From Campylobacter magnus (lineage in GTDB: Bacteria; Campylobacterota; Campylobacteria; Campylobacterales; Campylobacteraceae), in contig NZ_JAQSLK010000001.1 in NCBI RefSeq assembly GCF_028649595.1, positions 186,001 through 250,000 on the forward strand: a stretch of 64,000 nt of DNA, in the 5' to 3' direction. The notes beneath the pieces were generated by a model, which saw only the letters and a list, made by a program, of their open reading frames with translations, did no database searches and had not been told where the DNA came from. The translations under genes and the position numbers were made by a program. Below are positions 51,651-61,078 of the stretch, piece by piece. Position 1 is the first letter of the stretch. Every line of letters starts with the position of its first letter.

Positions 51651-52367
51651 TTACATATAGCTAAATGGGTTTAAAGAATTTGCGATTTTAGCAGAAATTC
51701 CGTATTTTTTCAAGGCTTTTTCTAAACTTTGTGCGAAATATTTCTCACTTGCGTAGTGTTCGATGTCTATTAGGCTAAGTTTATCGTGCCTTGCTTCAAA
51801 GGCGGTGTGATATTTCAAATCGCCTGTTAAAAAGCAATCAGCTTTAAACGAGCCGATGAGATCAGCCCCTGAGCCTGTACAAAAGGCTACTTTTTCTACA
51901 TGCTCGCTAGATTTTACCACTCGCAAATGCTTTATTTCAAAGGCGTTTTTAACCTTTTTTGCTAGCTCATCAAAGCTGGAGTTCCAAATAAACTCACAAA
52001 TAAAGCCATTTTTTTCATACTCTTTTATGCCTAGAACTTCACTTAGCACAAAGTCATTTAGAGCGTGTTTATCGTAGTTTGTATGCGTGGCTATTAGCGA
52101 GCAGTTCTTCTTTGCTAGTTCAAAAATCAGCGAGCTTGGAAACTTTGTGCTACTAAGTGCTTTTAAACCTTTAAAAATCAGCGGATGATGAGTGATAAAA
52201 AGCGTGTTATTCTCGCTAGATTCTAGAATTTTCTCGTCTAAATCAAGCGTGAGAGTGATACTCTCAAAGTCTTTATTATCTACTAGCACTCCGCAATTAT
52301 CCCAACTCTCAGCATCGCTAAAAGGCGCAATCTCATCTAAAATAGTGTAAATTTCAGCTGTTTTCAC
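51651..52367 (-). CDS. Nif3-like dinuclear metal-centre protein
   Basis: 238 aa. The metal-binding blocks WDNCGVLV, FITHHPLIFKGL and ATHTNYDKH are present, and a C-terminal YHTAFEARHDKLSLIDIEHYASEKYF provides the remaining ligands. The family (YbgI/GTP cyclohydrolase 1 type 2) has no settled function. It is part of the glyQ-to-rluA gene string. Confidence 0.9.
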   Translation of the reverse strand: MKTAEIYTILDEIAPFSDAESWDNCGVLVDNKDFESITLTLDLDEKILESSENNTLFITHHPLIFKGLKALSSTKFPSSLIFELAKKNCSLIATHTNYDKHALNDFVLSEVLGIKEYEKNGFICEFIWNSSFDELAKKVKNAFEIKHLRVVKSSEHVEKVAFCTGSGADLIGSFKADCFLTGDLKYHTAFEARHDKLSLIDIEHYASEKYFAQSLEKALKKYGISAKIANSLNPFSYM

Positions 52368-52388
52368 AAGGCACTCTTTTTACTTTTT

Positions 52389-53249
52389 TTACTTCTCTTG
52401 GCTTTTTGCGTAGGCTAGCGCGCAGCCTTTGGCAAGTTCGCGGATTTGAAGTATGTAGTCTTGGCGCTGGGTCGCTGATATCGCACCACGAGCATCAAGG
52501 ACATTAAAAGTATGCGCAGCAAGCATGCAATAATCATACGCAGGCAAAGCTAACTCATGCTCTAATATAGCCTTACACTCAGCCTTTGCGTTATTAAACT
52601 GAGCAAAAAGCATATCAGTATTTGCAATTTCAAAGTTATATTTGCTAAACTCATACTCGCCTTGCTTATGAACATCGCCGTAGGTTACGATTTTGCCATC
52701 TTTATCGTCCCAAATGATGTCATAGACATTGTCTTTATCTTGTAAATACATCGCAAGTCGCTCAGTGCCGTAGGTGATCTCTGCGCTGATTAAATCACAA
52801 GCTATACCGCCAACTTGCTGAAAGTAAGTAAACTGCGTAACTTCCATGCCATCTAGCCAAACCTCCCAGCCTAGCCCCCACGCACCAAGGGTCGGGCTCT
52901 CCCAGTTATCTTCTACAAAGCGAATATCGTGTTTAGCTAGATCTAGTCCCAAATGCTCCAAGCTCTTTAAATACAGCTCTTGGATATTATCAGGGCTTGG
53001 TTTCATTATCACTTGAAATTGATAATACGCACCTAGGCGGTTTGGATTTTCGCCGTATCTGCCATCAGTTGGTCGTCTGCTAGGTGCGACATAGGCGACA
53101 TTCCACGGCTTTTTGCCAAGGCTGCGCAAAAAAGTAGCTTGATGATAAGTGCCAGCACCAGCTGGCATATCATATGGTTGGACGATTAGACAGCCTTGTT
53201 CGTGCCAGTATTCTTGTAGTTTTAGTATTAATTGCGAAAAAGTAATCAT
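52389..53249 (-). CDS. glyQ: Glycyl-tRNA synthetase alpha subunit
   Basis: 286 aa catalytic subunit of the alpha2beta2 bacterial GlyRS. It begins [34 protein letters not shown]-like and contains [55 protein letters not shown] and the C-terminal [16 protein letters not shown]. GlyS is not in the window. It has its own minus-strand TATAAT (53283-53288). Confidence 0.96.
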   Translation of the reverse strand: MITFSQLILKLQEYWHEQGCLIVQPYDMPAGAGTYHQATFLRSLGKKPWNVAYVAPSRRPTDGRYGENPNRLGAYYQFQVIMKPSPDNIQELYLKSLEHLGLDLAKHDIRFVEDNWESPTLGAWGLGWEVWLDGMEVTQFTYFQQVGGIACDLISAEITYGTERLAMYLQDKDNVYDIIWDDKDGKIVTYGDVHKQGEYEFSKYNFEIANTDMLFAQFNNAKAECKAILEHELALPAYDYCMLAAHTFNVLDARGAISATQRQDYILQIRELAKGCALAYAKSQEK

Positions 53250-53282
53250 TTCTTTTGCCTTTATTTTAAAAAAAATCTTGCG

Positions 53283-53288
53283 ATTATA
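53283..53288 (-). promoter_or_regulatory. -10 box for glyQ
   Basis: On the minus strand, TTAGCTATAATCGC holds TATAAT 34 nt before the glyQ ATG. Confidence 0.55.
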
Positions 53289-53344
53289 GCTAAGCTTTGC
53301 TTGATTTTTACTGATTTTTTGGCTTTTATTTATATGTGTGATTT

Positions 53345-53625
53345 TAGGAATTCTAGAATTTATTTTACTTTTTAAATTCTAGAATTTAGAGAAAATTTCA
53401 GCTCTAAATTCTAGAATTCCTAGAAAATTTCACCTAGGAATTCTAGATTTTAACACTAGGAATTCTAGAATTCCCTAAATAAAATCTAAAATTCCTTAGA
53501 ATTTCACACAGGAATTCTAGATTAAAAATACCCCCGCACCCCTAAAAAAGCCAAGAAATTCTAGAATTCCCTAGATAAATTCTAGAATTCCTAAGTAAGA
53601 ATTCTAGATTTCCTTAGCAAATAAA
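53345..53625. repeat. Palindrome cluster between ppk and glyQ
   Basis: At least eight half or full palindromes in about 280 nt, one reverse G-rich element (53528-53550) and inverted half-site pairs such as 53369-53422. There is no coding signal in the 381-nt gap. Confidence 0.78.
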
Positions 53626-53630
53626 ATATT

Positions 53631-55709
53631 TTAGCTCTCTTTTAGCAGTTTGCTAGCTAGGATTTGGACTTTGTCGTTGTCGTTGCCTTTTTTCATTGAG
53701 CTAAAGATTTTATTCATATAGATTTCGAAAAACTCTTGCGCGTTTATCCTGCGCTCGCCAGGGGCTACTGGCGTGTACTCACCATCACTGCCAAGCTCAA
53801 AGGCTAGCTCGTTATCGCCTAGCTGCATGCGAAGTATCTCGCCAAGCTTGTTTTGTAGCGTGCTATCATATATCGGCGTCATTAGCTCTAAGCGGCGCTC
53901 AAGGTTTCTTGGCATCCAATCAGCCGAGCTTATATAAAATGCTGGCTTAGAGTGCTTGAAGTATAGTATGCGTGCGTGCTCTAAGTATTTACCGATGATT
54001 GAGCGGACACGGATATTTTCGCTTTTGCCTGGCACACCAGGGCGCAGACAGCAGATACCTCGCACGATAAGATCGATTTGAACGCCAGCAGAGCTAGCCT
54101 CGCAAAGCTCTTTTATCATATCCTCATCTACAAGGGCGTTCATTTTGGCAATTATCCTGCCGTTTTTGCCTTGTGCGGCCTCTGCTTTTATCATATCTAT
54201 AATGCGCTCTTTGATTTGCATAGGCGACATTGAGAGATTATTTAGGCGGCGGTTTTTGTTAAATCCTGATAAAATGTGAAAAAATGTAGTCGTATCACGC
54301 TCAAAATCACTGCGACAAGTAAAGTAGCTAATATCAGTATAGATTTTTGCGCTGCTGCCGTTGTAGTTGCCAGTGCCAAGGTGCGTGTAGAACTTCAGCT
54401 TGCCGCCGTCTTGGCGGATAACCTGACTTAGCTTAGCATGAACCTTAAAGCCAGCAATCCCATACACCACATGCGCGCCAGCATTTTCTAGTGCTTTTGC
54501 CCAGTGAAGGTTGTTTTCTTCATCAAATCTAGCTTTTAGCTCGACCATTGCAGTTACTTGCTTGCCATCGTTTGCTGCATCTATTAGAGCTTGGACGATA
54601 TTTGAGTTTTTCTCCACGCGGTAAAGAGTCATGCGAATCGATATGACCTTTGGGTCTTTGCTAGCTTCTTTGATGAGCTGAGCAACTGGATCAAAGCTCT
54701 CATAAGGATGAAATAATAACACATCTCCCTTGTCAATAGCCTCAAACATAGAAGTATTGCTATCAAAAGGCGGCAGGGTCTTTGGTGTATAAGGGCTAAA
54801 TAGTAGGTGGGAAAACTCCTTATCACCGATGATCTGCCAAAGAGCCCCAAGGGTGAGCGGGATATCATACTCATAGATATCTTTTGGGAAAATATGCATG
54901 TGAGAGTTAAGAAAATCTAGCAAGGCTGGATCGCCGTTTTGCTCAATTTGCAAGCGAACAAGAGCTCCCTTGCGGCGAGTTTTAAGCCCCTGCTCTAAAA
55001 TCAGCATAAAATCATCTGCTTCTTCTTCTTCGATTACCATATCAGCGTTGCGAGTTACACGAAATGCGCACGAGCTAACAGGCTTGTAGCCAACAAAAAT
55101 GTCTTCCATATGATTTCTAACAATGCTCTCAATAGGCACATAAACGCCGTCCTTGCCGTCCCAAAAGCGAGGGAGAACTCGGCTAATTCGCACCATGCCA
55201 AATTTATTTATCTCAGGATGCTCGCTATCAGCTAGCTTAACAGCTATGCCAAAGCTAAGGTTATTTAGGTGCGGAAAAGGATGCGTGCTATCAACAGCAA
55301 TCGGCACTATCACAGGCCAAATGTAGTTTTTAAAATACTCATCAGCCCTAGCCTTCTCAGCATCGCTAAGATCCTCGTAGTTTTTGATATGAAGTCCAGC
55401 GGCACCCAAGCCTTTTACTATGCTTTTGTAGGCATTTTCTAGGTTTTCTTGCTCTTTTTTAAGGTAGCTGCGGATCTCGCGGAGCTGTTCTAGCGGACTC
55501 ATCGTCCCCTCTACGCTCACACCAGCTGCATATAGACTTTTTAGCCCTGCTACACGGATCATATAAAACTCATCAAGATTCGTGCAATAAATCGCAATAA
55601 ACTTCAAACGCTCTAAAAGCGGAAGGTCTTTATTGGCCTGCGCTAGCACACGAGTATTAAACCTAAGCCAGCTAAGCTCTCTATTTAAAATTACATTATT
55701 TTCATCCAT
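53631..55709 (-). CDS. ppk: Polyphosphate kinase 1
   Basis: 692 aa enzyme making polyphosphate from [20 protein letters not shown] opens the N domain. The phospholipase-D-like C1/C2 domains carry the phosphorylated His in [17 protein letters not shown] and the second in [12 protein letters not shown]. Campylobacter uses PPK1 for stress survival and virulence. The ATG at 55709 with AAAAAAGGGGTAAAA is preferred over the in-frame ATG 21 codons upstream. A minus-strand TAAAAT lies at 55742-55747. Confidence 0.94.
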   Translation of the reverse strand: MDENNVILNRELSWLRFNTRVLAQANKDLPLLERLKFIAIYCTNLDEFYMIRVAGLKSLYAAGVSVEGTMSPLEQLREIRSYLKKEQENLENAYKSIVKGLGAAGLHIKNYEDLSDAEKARADEYFKNYIWPVIVPIAVDSTHPFPHLNNLSFGIAVKLADSEHPEINKFGMVRISRVLPRFWDGKDGVYVPIESIVRNHMEDIFVGYKPVSSCAFRVTRNADMVIEEEEADDFMLILEQGLKTRRKGALVRLQIEQNGDPALLDFLNSHMHIFPKDIYEYDIPLTLGALWQIIGDKEFSHLLFSPYTPKTLPPFDSNTSMFEAIDKGDVLLFHPYESFDPVAQLIKEASKDPKVISIRMTLYRVEKNSNIVQALIDAANDGKQVTAMVELKARFDEENNLHWAKALENAGAHVVYGIAGFKVHAKLSQVIRQDGGKLKFYTHLGTGNYNGSSAKIYTDISYFTCRSDFERDTTTFFHILSGFNKNRRLNNLSMSPMQIKERIIDMIKAEAAQGKNGRIIAKMNALVDEDMIKELCEASSAGVQIDLIVRGICCLRPGVPGKSENIRVRSIIGKYLEHARILYFKHSKPAFYISSADWMPRNLERRLELMTPIYDSTLQNKLGEILRMQLGDNELAFELGSDGEYTPVAPGERRINAQEFFEIYMNKIFSSMKKGNDNDKVQILASKLLKES

Positions 55710-55777
55710 TTTTACCCCTTTTTTAAGCTTTTGATTTTGGCATTTTAGCGAAATTTTAGTTTTGAATTCCATTAAAT

Positions 55778-55897
55778 TTAAGTAGCATATAAAACTTCTT
55801 TTTCTAAAATCTCTTTAATACGATTAAAATTTTTGCCACGAAAATTTACTTCATTTCTATTTGCATACAAATCAAATACACGAAATTTACAAAACAT
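55778..55897 (-). CDS. Small ORF, 39 aa, directly after the DarT-DUF285 gene
   Basis: A basic 39-residue peptide beginning [15 protein letters not shown] and ending [15 protein letters not shown] lies 7 nt before the ATG, giving a proper ribosome site, and the ORF starts 24 nt after the DarT-DUF285 stop, so the two are probably cotranscribed. It is not related to any family I recognise. It is too small for the macrodomain antitoxin DarG. A helical C-terminal half ([13 protein letters not shown]) would suit a small binding peptide; this is inference. Confidence 0.5.
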   Translation of the reverse strand: MFCKFRVFDLYANRNEVNFRGKNFNRIKEILEKEVLYAT

Positions 55898-55921
55898 ATC
55901 AAACCTTTTTTTGTTTTACTT

Positions 55922-57007
55922 TTAAAATACATCATCGTATGGTGCCATAAAAGCTTTGTCTTTTTGTTTTTGTGTAAAATTCGGCGAATTTTTCTCATCT
56001 ATATCACAGCCCGAAAACATAAAGCCCATACTAGTTACATTACTGACATTCCAAGAATTTAATGGTTGATTAAAATTTTCACAATTGCTAAACATACAGC
56101 CCATATCGGTTACATTACGTACATTCCAAGAATTTAATGGTTGATTAAAATTTTTACAGCCACAAAACATATAATTCATATTGCTTACATTACCGACATT
56201 CCAAAGCTCTATGCCATCAAAATTTTCTCTTTCATTTATTATAACTTCAAAATGTTCATAACCTTTAAAAAAATCACTCATATCAGTAATCGCGCCAGTA
56301 TCAATATCTCCCAAATAAATATCTTCATTATCTACAAGTGCTTGCAACTCATCTTTTGTTTGTGGATGATATTTAAACTCTCTTTTTTGATTTGCTGTAG
56401 TATCGCTAGAATCATTAAAAAACAAGCTAGAATTCCAACTTATATTTATAGAATTATTATTGAGAATTCTAGTTACTTTTTCGCATACTCTAGGATTTTG
56501 GCACACTATACCAGCTATCATAGCACTTGGCACCATATCTGGCACCAAAACTTCTGCCATCATCTTAAATTTCTTTTCATTTTTTACATTTTCGTTAGCA
56601 TCATTCCAAGAAGTAGCAAAGACTTCATCCCAGTTAATAAAGTTAGGATTAAGCAAATCTTTTATTTCATCAGCAAAGAAAAAATTACTTGCTTTAACGC
56701 TTTTATTGGTAAAAATTACATTATTTAAAAGTAAAACATCTTTTTTAATCTCTAAAATAACTATATCATCGCCATAAGTTTTTTGTCTTGAATAAAGCAG
56801 TGAATTTCTTGGATTAAAATAAAAGCAAATATATTCATCTAAAGGCTTATTATTTATAAGCTGAGCAAACTGTGTTTGTAATTTCTTTGGTGTGCGAAAT
56901 CCATGTTCTAAAATACTTTTTATATTATGAATACTACTTATGCAATACACATAGCCATTTTTTAGTGGTATTTGGTTTATTGTATTATCAACTTGATATA
57001 TAGCCAT
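55922..57007 (-). CDS. DarT-like ADP-ribosyltransferase fused to BspA/DUF285 repeats
   Basis: 361 aa. Residues 15-195 follow the DarT (ssDNA thymidine ADP-ribosyltransferase toxin) layout: YCISSIHNIKSILEHGF, LDEYICFYFNPRNSLLY, DIVILEI, then KFKMMAEVLVPDMVP where Glu152 sits at the catalytic Glu position, and MIAGIVCQN. In E. coli DarT, as I recall it, the first block has a His that is Ser here. Residues about 210-345 are DUF285/BspA leucine-rich repeats (YLGDIDTGAITDMSDFF, then WNVGNVSNMNYMFCGCKNFNQPLNSWNV and two more). No signal peptide is present, so it is cytoplasmic. It has an AAGGGG site. No DarG is adjacent; a 39-aa ORF follows. The AT-rich insert sits between gpsA and ppk. Confidence 0.75.
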   Translation of the reverse strand: MAIYQVDNTINQIPLKNGYVYCISSIHNIKSILEHGFRTPKKLQTQFAQLINNKPLDEYICFYFNPRNSLLYSRQKTYGDDIVILEIKKDVLLLNNVIFTNKSVKASNFFFADEIKDLLNPNFINWDEVFATSWNDANENVKNEKKFKMMAEVLVPDMVPSAMIAGIVCQNPRVCEKVTRILNNNSINISWNSSLFFNDSSDTTANQKREFKYHPQTKDELQALVDNEDIYLGDIDTGAITDMSDFFKGYEHFEVIINERENFDGIELWNVGNVSNMNYMFCGCKNFNQPLNSWNVRNVTDMGCMFSNCENFNQPLNSWNVSNVTSMGFMFSGCDIDEKNSPNFTQKQKDKAFMAPYDDVF

Positions 57008-57151
57008 AATGTCCCCTTATTTTTATTATCATAGCACTACACCGCCAAAATAAAACTCATCAGCACTGATATCAAGGCTGGAATTCCAGCTTAAAGCATA
57101 AACCTTTTGGCTCTATTTTTACTTGTTCAAAAGCCCTTTATATGAAACATT

Positions 57152-58051
57152 TTAATTCTTTTTTAGCAAATCTGCTAGGGCCTGCCTTACATCTTTGCCG
57201 TTTATGACCTGAGATATTTGATTGGCAATTGGCGTATAAATGCCATTTTTGGCTGAAATATTAACCACCGCATGCGCTGTTGGTACACCCTCAGCTACCT
57301 CACCCAAATGCTCTAAAATAGTAGCAAGATCAGCTCCTTTTGCTAGCATTTTGCCAACTCTAAAATTGCGCGAAAGCTCACTTGAAGCTGAAAGAAAAAG
57401 ATCTCCTGCGCCACTAAGTCCCAAAAAGCTCTCAATTTTCGCCCCAAAAGCCTGCCCAAAGCGTGCCATCTCAACTAGCCCACGAGCCATCAAGCTTGCC
57501 CTAGCGTTATTGCCAAGCCCCATACCATCGCAGATTCCACCTGCTATTGCGATTACATTTTTATACGCACCGCAAATTTCAGTGCCTATGACATCGCTAC
57601 TCTCATAAGACTTCATAAAAGGCGGAAAAAACTCCGCCCACTGCCTAGAAAGACTCTCATCAAAGGCTGAAACCACCACCGCACAAGGCAGATTTTTCTC
57701 CACCTCGCTAGCAAAGCTAGGTCCGCTTAAAAAGGCTAGATTTTTGCTATCAAAAAACTCACTAAAAATCTCGTGCAAAAAAGCACCAGTGCTAGTTTCT
57801 ATGCCTTTTTGTGCTACTAGAATTTTTGCGTTTTTGCTTATTTTAGAGCTATTTTTTTTAAGGAATTCTCTTGTGTTTTGTGTAGCTATAGCAAAGACGA
57901 TATATTCGCTTTTTAGCGCATCATCTAAGCTTATTAGCTCGCTATTTTTTCGCCCAGTAGCTGAGGCGTTTGCGCTAGTATTTTTCACGCCAAGAGCATA
58001 ATTTAGCGCAGACCCCCACGCCCCAGCACCGATAACTGCGATATTTGCCAT
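57152..58051 (-). CDS. gpsA: Glycerol-3-phosphate dehydrogenase [NAD(P)+]
   Basis: 299 aa enzyme making sn-glycerol-3-phosphate for phospholipids. The Rossmann motif is NIAVIGAGAWGSALNYAL, with FLSGPSFASEVEKNLPCAV, catalytic Lys in GAYKNVIAIAGGICDGMGLGNNARA, and GLSGAGDLFLSASSELSRNFRVG. The C-terminal tail is normal. It belongs to a gatB-small ORF-gpsA string, with 16 nt between the small ORF and gpsA. Confidence 0.94.
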   Translation of the reverse strand: MANIAVIGAGAWGSALNYALGVKNTSANASATGRKNSELISLDDALKSEYIVFAIATQNTREFLKKNSSKISKNAKILVAQKGIETSTGAFLHEIFSEFFDSKNLAFLSGPSFASEVEKNLPCAVVVSAFDESLSRQWAEFFPPFMKSYESSDVIGTEICGAYKNVIAIAGGICDGMGLGNNARASLMARGLVEMARFGQAFGAKIESFLGLSGAGDLFLSASSELSRNFRVGKMLAKGADLATILEHLGEVAEGVPTAHAVVNISAKNGIYTPIANQISQVINGKDVRQALADLLKKN

Positions 58052-58067
58052 ATTTTACCTTTAAATT

Positions 58068-58172
58068 CTAGTTTGCAGCCGGTTTTTTCTTCTCAGCATT
58101 TAGCATCCATAATCCAAAAAAAGTAAGCACGATAGTGATACCAACCACCATCCAAGCTGCCAAATCCATCAT
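58068..58172 (-). CDS. 34-aa single-TM membrane peptide
   Basis: Encodes a peptide with one TM helix (AAWMVVGITIVLTFFGLWML, residues 5-24) and a basic tail (NAEKKKPAAN), so probably N-out/C-in. AAGGGGAAATG gives a strong ribosome site; the ORF opens with two ATGs. It lies between gatB and gpsA on the same strand. Size and pattern suit small respiratory-complex or regulatory membrane peptides, but I cannot name it. Confidence 0.65.
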   Translation of the reverse strand: MMDLAAWMVVGITIVLTFFGLWMLNAEKKKPAAN

Positions 58173-58264
58173 TTCCCCTTATCGCTATTGTATGACAAAC
58201 ACGAGAGCCATACTAAAGTTTAAAAGCGAGTTTAAAATCAGTTCTTACCACTTTCTCATTCTAT

Positions 58265-58380
58265 CGCACCTGTGAAGCCTCCTGTGAAGCCCCTGTGAAG
58301 TCATAGGAATTCTAAAATTCCCAAAGAAATTCTAAAATTCCCAAAGGAATTCTAGAATTCCCAAAGAAATCCAAAATTCC
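58265..58380. repeat. Short tandem repeat and half-site cluster downstream of gatB
   Basis: CCTGTGAAG occurs three times between 58269 and 58301 (units of 12-13 nt). Four half-sites of the form AGGAATTCTAAAATTCCCAA follow up to the gatB stop. No gene is seen. Confidence 0.65.
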
Positions 58381-59805
58381 CTACCCCAGCTTGCCTTTTA
58401 GCAGTTCATTTACTTTTGCTGGGTTGAAGGCGCCTTTGCCCTCTTTCATCACCTGCCCTACAAAAAATCCAAAGAGCTTATCTTTGCCACTTTTATACTC
58501 AGCCACTTTTTCAGCATTTGCGCTTAGGACAGCATCTATGATAGCGATTATTGCGCCATCGTCGCTTACTTGTTTGAGTCCAAGCTTATCTATCACAGCC
58601 TCTACTTGTGCGTTTTCATTAGCCACAAGCTCATCAAGCACCTTTTTAGCAGCATTTGCGCTTATTGTGCCCTCTTCTATCGCTTTTAAAAGCTCAGCCA
58701 TTTTAGCACTATTTACTGGGCTAGTTTCTATTGTCACGCCGTTTTTTAAGCGTCCCAAAAGCTCCACGCACAGCCAAGTTACGCAGAGTTTTGGTGAAAT
58801 ATTAGCAGCGATTAGATTCTCAAAGTATCTTGCCATCTCATAGCTAGATACGATCACACCAGCATCATAAGGCTTTAAGCCAAGCTCATTTACATATCTA
58901 GCCTTTTTCTCATCAGGTAGTTCTGGCAGGTTGCGAGCAGCTGCCATCATCTCATCGCTTAGCACCGCAGGTAGCAAGTCTGGATCTGGAAAATATCTAT
59001 ACTCAGCGGCCTCTTCTTTGCTACGCATAGGCTTAGTTATTAGCTTATTTGTATCAAAAAGCCTTGTTTCTTGGACTACTTCGCTCTCATACTTGCCATC
59101 CTCCCACGCTACTTTTTGACGCTCTACTTCGTATTCTATTGCTTTTTGGATAAAGCGAAATGAGTTAAGATTTTTTATCTCCACGCGTGTATAGAGCTTA
59201 GGATCACCTGCAGGGCGTATGCTTACATTCACATCGCAGCGAAAACTTCCTTCTTGCATGTTCGCATCGCTTATATTTAAAAAGCGCAAAATGCTATGAA
59301 GCTTTTTTAAATACGCCACCGCCTCATCGCTGCTGCGCATATCAGGCTCGCTTACGATTTCTAGCAGTGGAGTGCCGCAGCGGTTTAGATCCACAGCGCT
59401 TGAGCTTGCTAGGTGATTGTTTTTTCCAGCGTCTTCTTCAAGGTGAGCCCTAGTTATGCCTATGCGCTTTTCGCCACTTTCAGTGGTGATAAAAAGCTCG
59501 CCATTTTCTACCACAGGTGTCGTCCACTGCGAGATTTGATAGGCTTTTGGCAAATCTGGGTAAAAATAATTTTTTCTATCAAAATTTGACTTTTGATTTA
59601 CCTTAGCATTTACAGCAAAGCCAAAACTAGCCGCCTTTGCTAGGGCTTCTTTATTTAGCACAGGCAAGGCACCTGGCAGAGCTAGGCAAACCGGGCAAGT
59701 ATTGGCATTTGGCTCATCGCCAAACTTTGTAGAACAGCTGCAAAATATCTTAGTTTTGGTATTTAGCTGGCAATGGACTTCAAGTCCTATTATAGTCTCA
59801 AACAT
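58381..59805 (-). CDS. gatB: Asp-tRNA(Asn)/Glu-tRNA(Gln) amidotransferase subunit B
   Basis: 474 aa kinase/tRNA-binding subunit of GatCAB, which corrects misacylated tRNAs. [44 protein letters not shown] and [16 protein letters not shown] are signature blocks; the C-terminal YqeY-like domain follows residue 330. A zinc-binding CSCSTKFG...CPVC is present. It has a minus-strand TATAAT (59842-59847). Confidence 0.95.
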   Translation of the reverse strand: MFETIIGLEVHCQLNTKTKIFCSCSTKFGDEPNANTCPVCLALPGALPVLNKEALAKAASFGFAVNAKVNQKSNFDRKNYFYPDLPKAYQISQWTTPVVENGELFITTESGEKRIGITRAHLEEDAGKNNHLASSSAVDLNRCGTPLLEIVSEPDMRSSDEAVAYLKKLHSILRFLNISDANMQEGSFRCDVNVSIRPAGDPKLYTRVEIKNLNSFRFIQKAIEYEVERQKVAWEDGKYESEVVQETRLFDTNKLITKPMRSKEEAAEYRYFPDPDLLPAVLSDEMMAAARNLPELPDEKKARYVNELGLKPYDAGVIVSSYEMARYFENLIAANISPKLCVTWLCVELLGRLKNGVTIETSPVNSAKMAELLKAIEEGTISANAAKKVLDELVANENAQVEAVIDKLGLKQVSDDGAIIAIIDAVLSANAEKVAEYKSGKDKLFGFFVGQVMKEGKGAFNPAKVNELLKGKLG

Positions 59806-59841
59806 TTTTCAAGCCTTTTGATTAAAAATTAAAATTTGGCG

Positions 59842-59847
59842 ATTATA
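59842..59847 (-). promoter_or_regulatory. -10 box for gatB
   Basis: The minus-strand GCGCTATAATCGCC contains TATAAT, 37 nt before the gatB ATG. Confidence 0.55.
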
Positions 59848-59965
59848 GCGCATTTTGGCTTGATTTTTCTTTATTTTTTATTTTTTGTTTGGCAATTTAG
59901 AATTCCAAAGAGAATTCCAAACCAGAATTCCAAAGAGAATTCCTAGTAAATTTTGCCTAGGAATT

Positions 59966-61078
59966 CTAGTTTTTCATCTCATTTTTCACACTTTTTGCGA
60001 TAAAAGCACCGATTTTTTTATATCCATCGTGGCTTAGGTGTAGGTTATCACGGCTAACAAGCTTGTTTTTGCGCCAGCTCTTCCAGCCACCGCTACTTTC
60101 TACAAAAGCTCTAGTATCCACAAAAATCGCATTTTCATCTCTGGCTAGGCGTTTTAGAGCACTTATTACCAAAGGCATTTTCTTTATTTTTGGGCTAGGT
60201 GGTGGGGTGACAAGGACGAGTTTAGCGTTTTTTGAAGCACTTTTTAGCTTAGCAATTAAACTTTTCATTGAGTTATAAAAGCCACTTTCGCTAAAGTCTT
60301 TATCTAGCGCATCGTTTGTGCCATATGCTAAAATAAAAAGCTCATAGTCAAAGCCAGCAAAGTCCCTGCTCCACGCCTCATCGCTCCACTTTGCGCTTAT
60401 GCTTGAGTAAGCTCCATTTGCGGCGCAAAAATCCACAAAATCACCCTTTTGATAGATTTTATATCCGCCAAGTTCTGCGCCATTTTTAAGAGCTTTTATT
60501 TCAAGCGGAAAGCTAAGCGCAAAGGTGCTATACTCCCAGATATCAGGGCTTTTTTGTGTGATTTTATACTCTTTGGCGTTAGCATCTTTTAGAGCAAAAA
60601 TTTCGCCACTTTGGCTAAATTTATGTAAAATCTCCACCCCAAAAAGCCCTTTTAGCTTTTTTAGTTTTAAAGACATTGTAGCGTTCTCATCAGCTTTTGC
60701 CACCACGCCACAAAGTGCGTAGTCATCGTATTTATCACGCCTTGAATTCAAAATCTCAAAGCCGTTACTCTCAAAGCTTAGCTCAGAGTGGGCATGATAC
60801 TTGCTTACAGCAGCTGGCACAAAGCCTGCTGAGCCCACGCTAGCAGCAAAATACTCATCTCTAAACGCTGCTACCATCGCCCCACTTGCCACATGCGAAT
60901 CGCCAAAAAACTTCACTCCACGACCATTTTGGCTAATATTTAGCCTTTTTAGCTCTTTTTTAGCTAGCATTTCATCGCTACTCTTATTTTCAGCTATGAT
61001 TTTTTGCGTACAAGCTACTAGCAAAAGCGCGGCAAAAAGCCCCAAAAACGTATAAAAACTAGCTAAAATCTTATTCAA
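59966..61078 (-). CDS. SGNH-family esterase lipoprotein, Ape1-like
   Basis: 370 aa. A lipoprotein signal ends LLLVAC (Cys23). The SGNH hydrolase blocks are VKFFGDSHVAS (catalytic Ser61), a Gly block, LAYGTNDALDK (Asn) and DNLHLSHDGYKKIG (Asp/His). Linked to an MBOAT and a second SGNH protein on the same strand with an 8-nt overlap, it fits the third gene of the Campylobacter peptidoglycan O-acetylation cluster, the O-acetylpeptidoglycan esterase. The role is inferred from context and fold. Confidence 0.78.
   Translation of the reverse strand: MNKILASFYTFLGLFAALLLVACTQKIIAENKSSDEMLAKKELKRLNISQNGRGVKFFGDSHVASGAMVAAFRDEYFAASVGSAGFVPAAVSKYHAHSELSFESNGFEILNSRRDKYDDYALCGVVAKADENATMSLKLKKLKGLFGVEILHKFSQSGEIFALKDANAKEYKITQKSPDIWEYSTFALSFPLEIKALKNGAELGGYKIYQKGDFVDFCAANGAYSSISAKWSDEAWSRDFAGFDYELFILAYGTNDALDKDFSESGFYNSMKSLIAKLKSASKNAKLVLVTPPPSPKIKKMPLVISALKRLARDENAIFVDTRAFVESSGGWKSWRKNKLVSRDNLHLSHDGYKKIGAFIAKSVKNEMKN

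Noticed and set aside
55922-57007. Simple BspA-type surface protein
   Set aside because: It has no signal peptide or anchor, and the N-terminal half follows the DarT enzyme blocks, so a cytoplasmic fusion is more likely.
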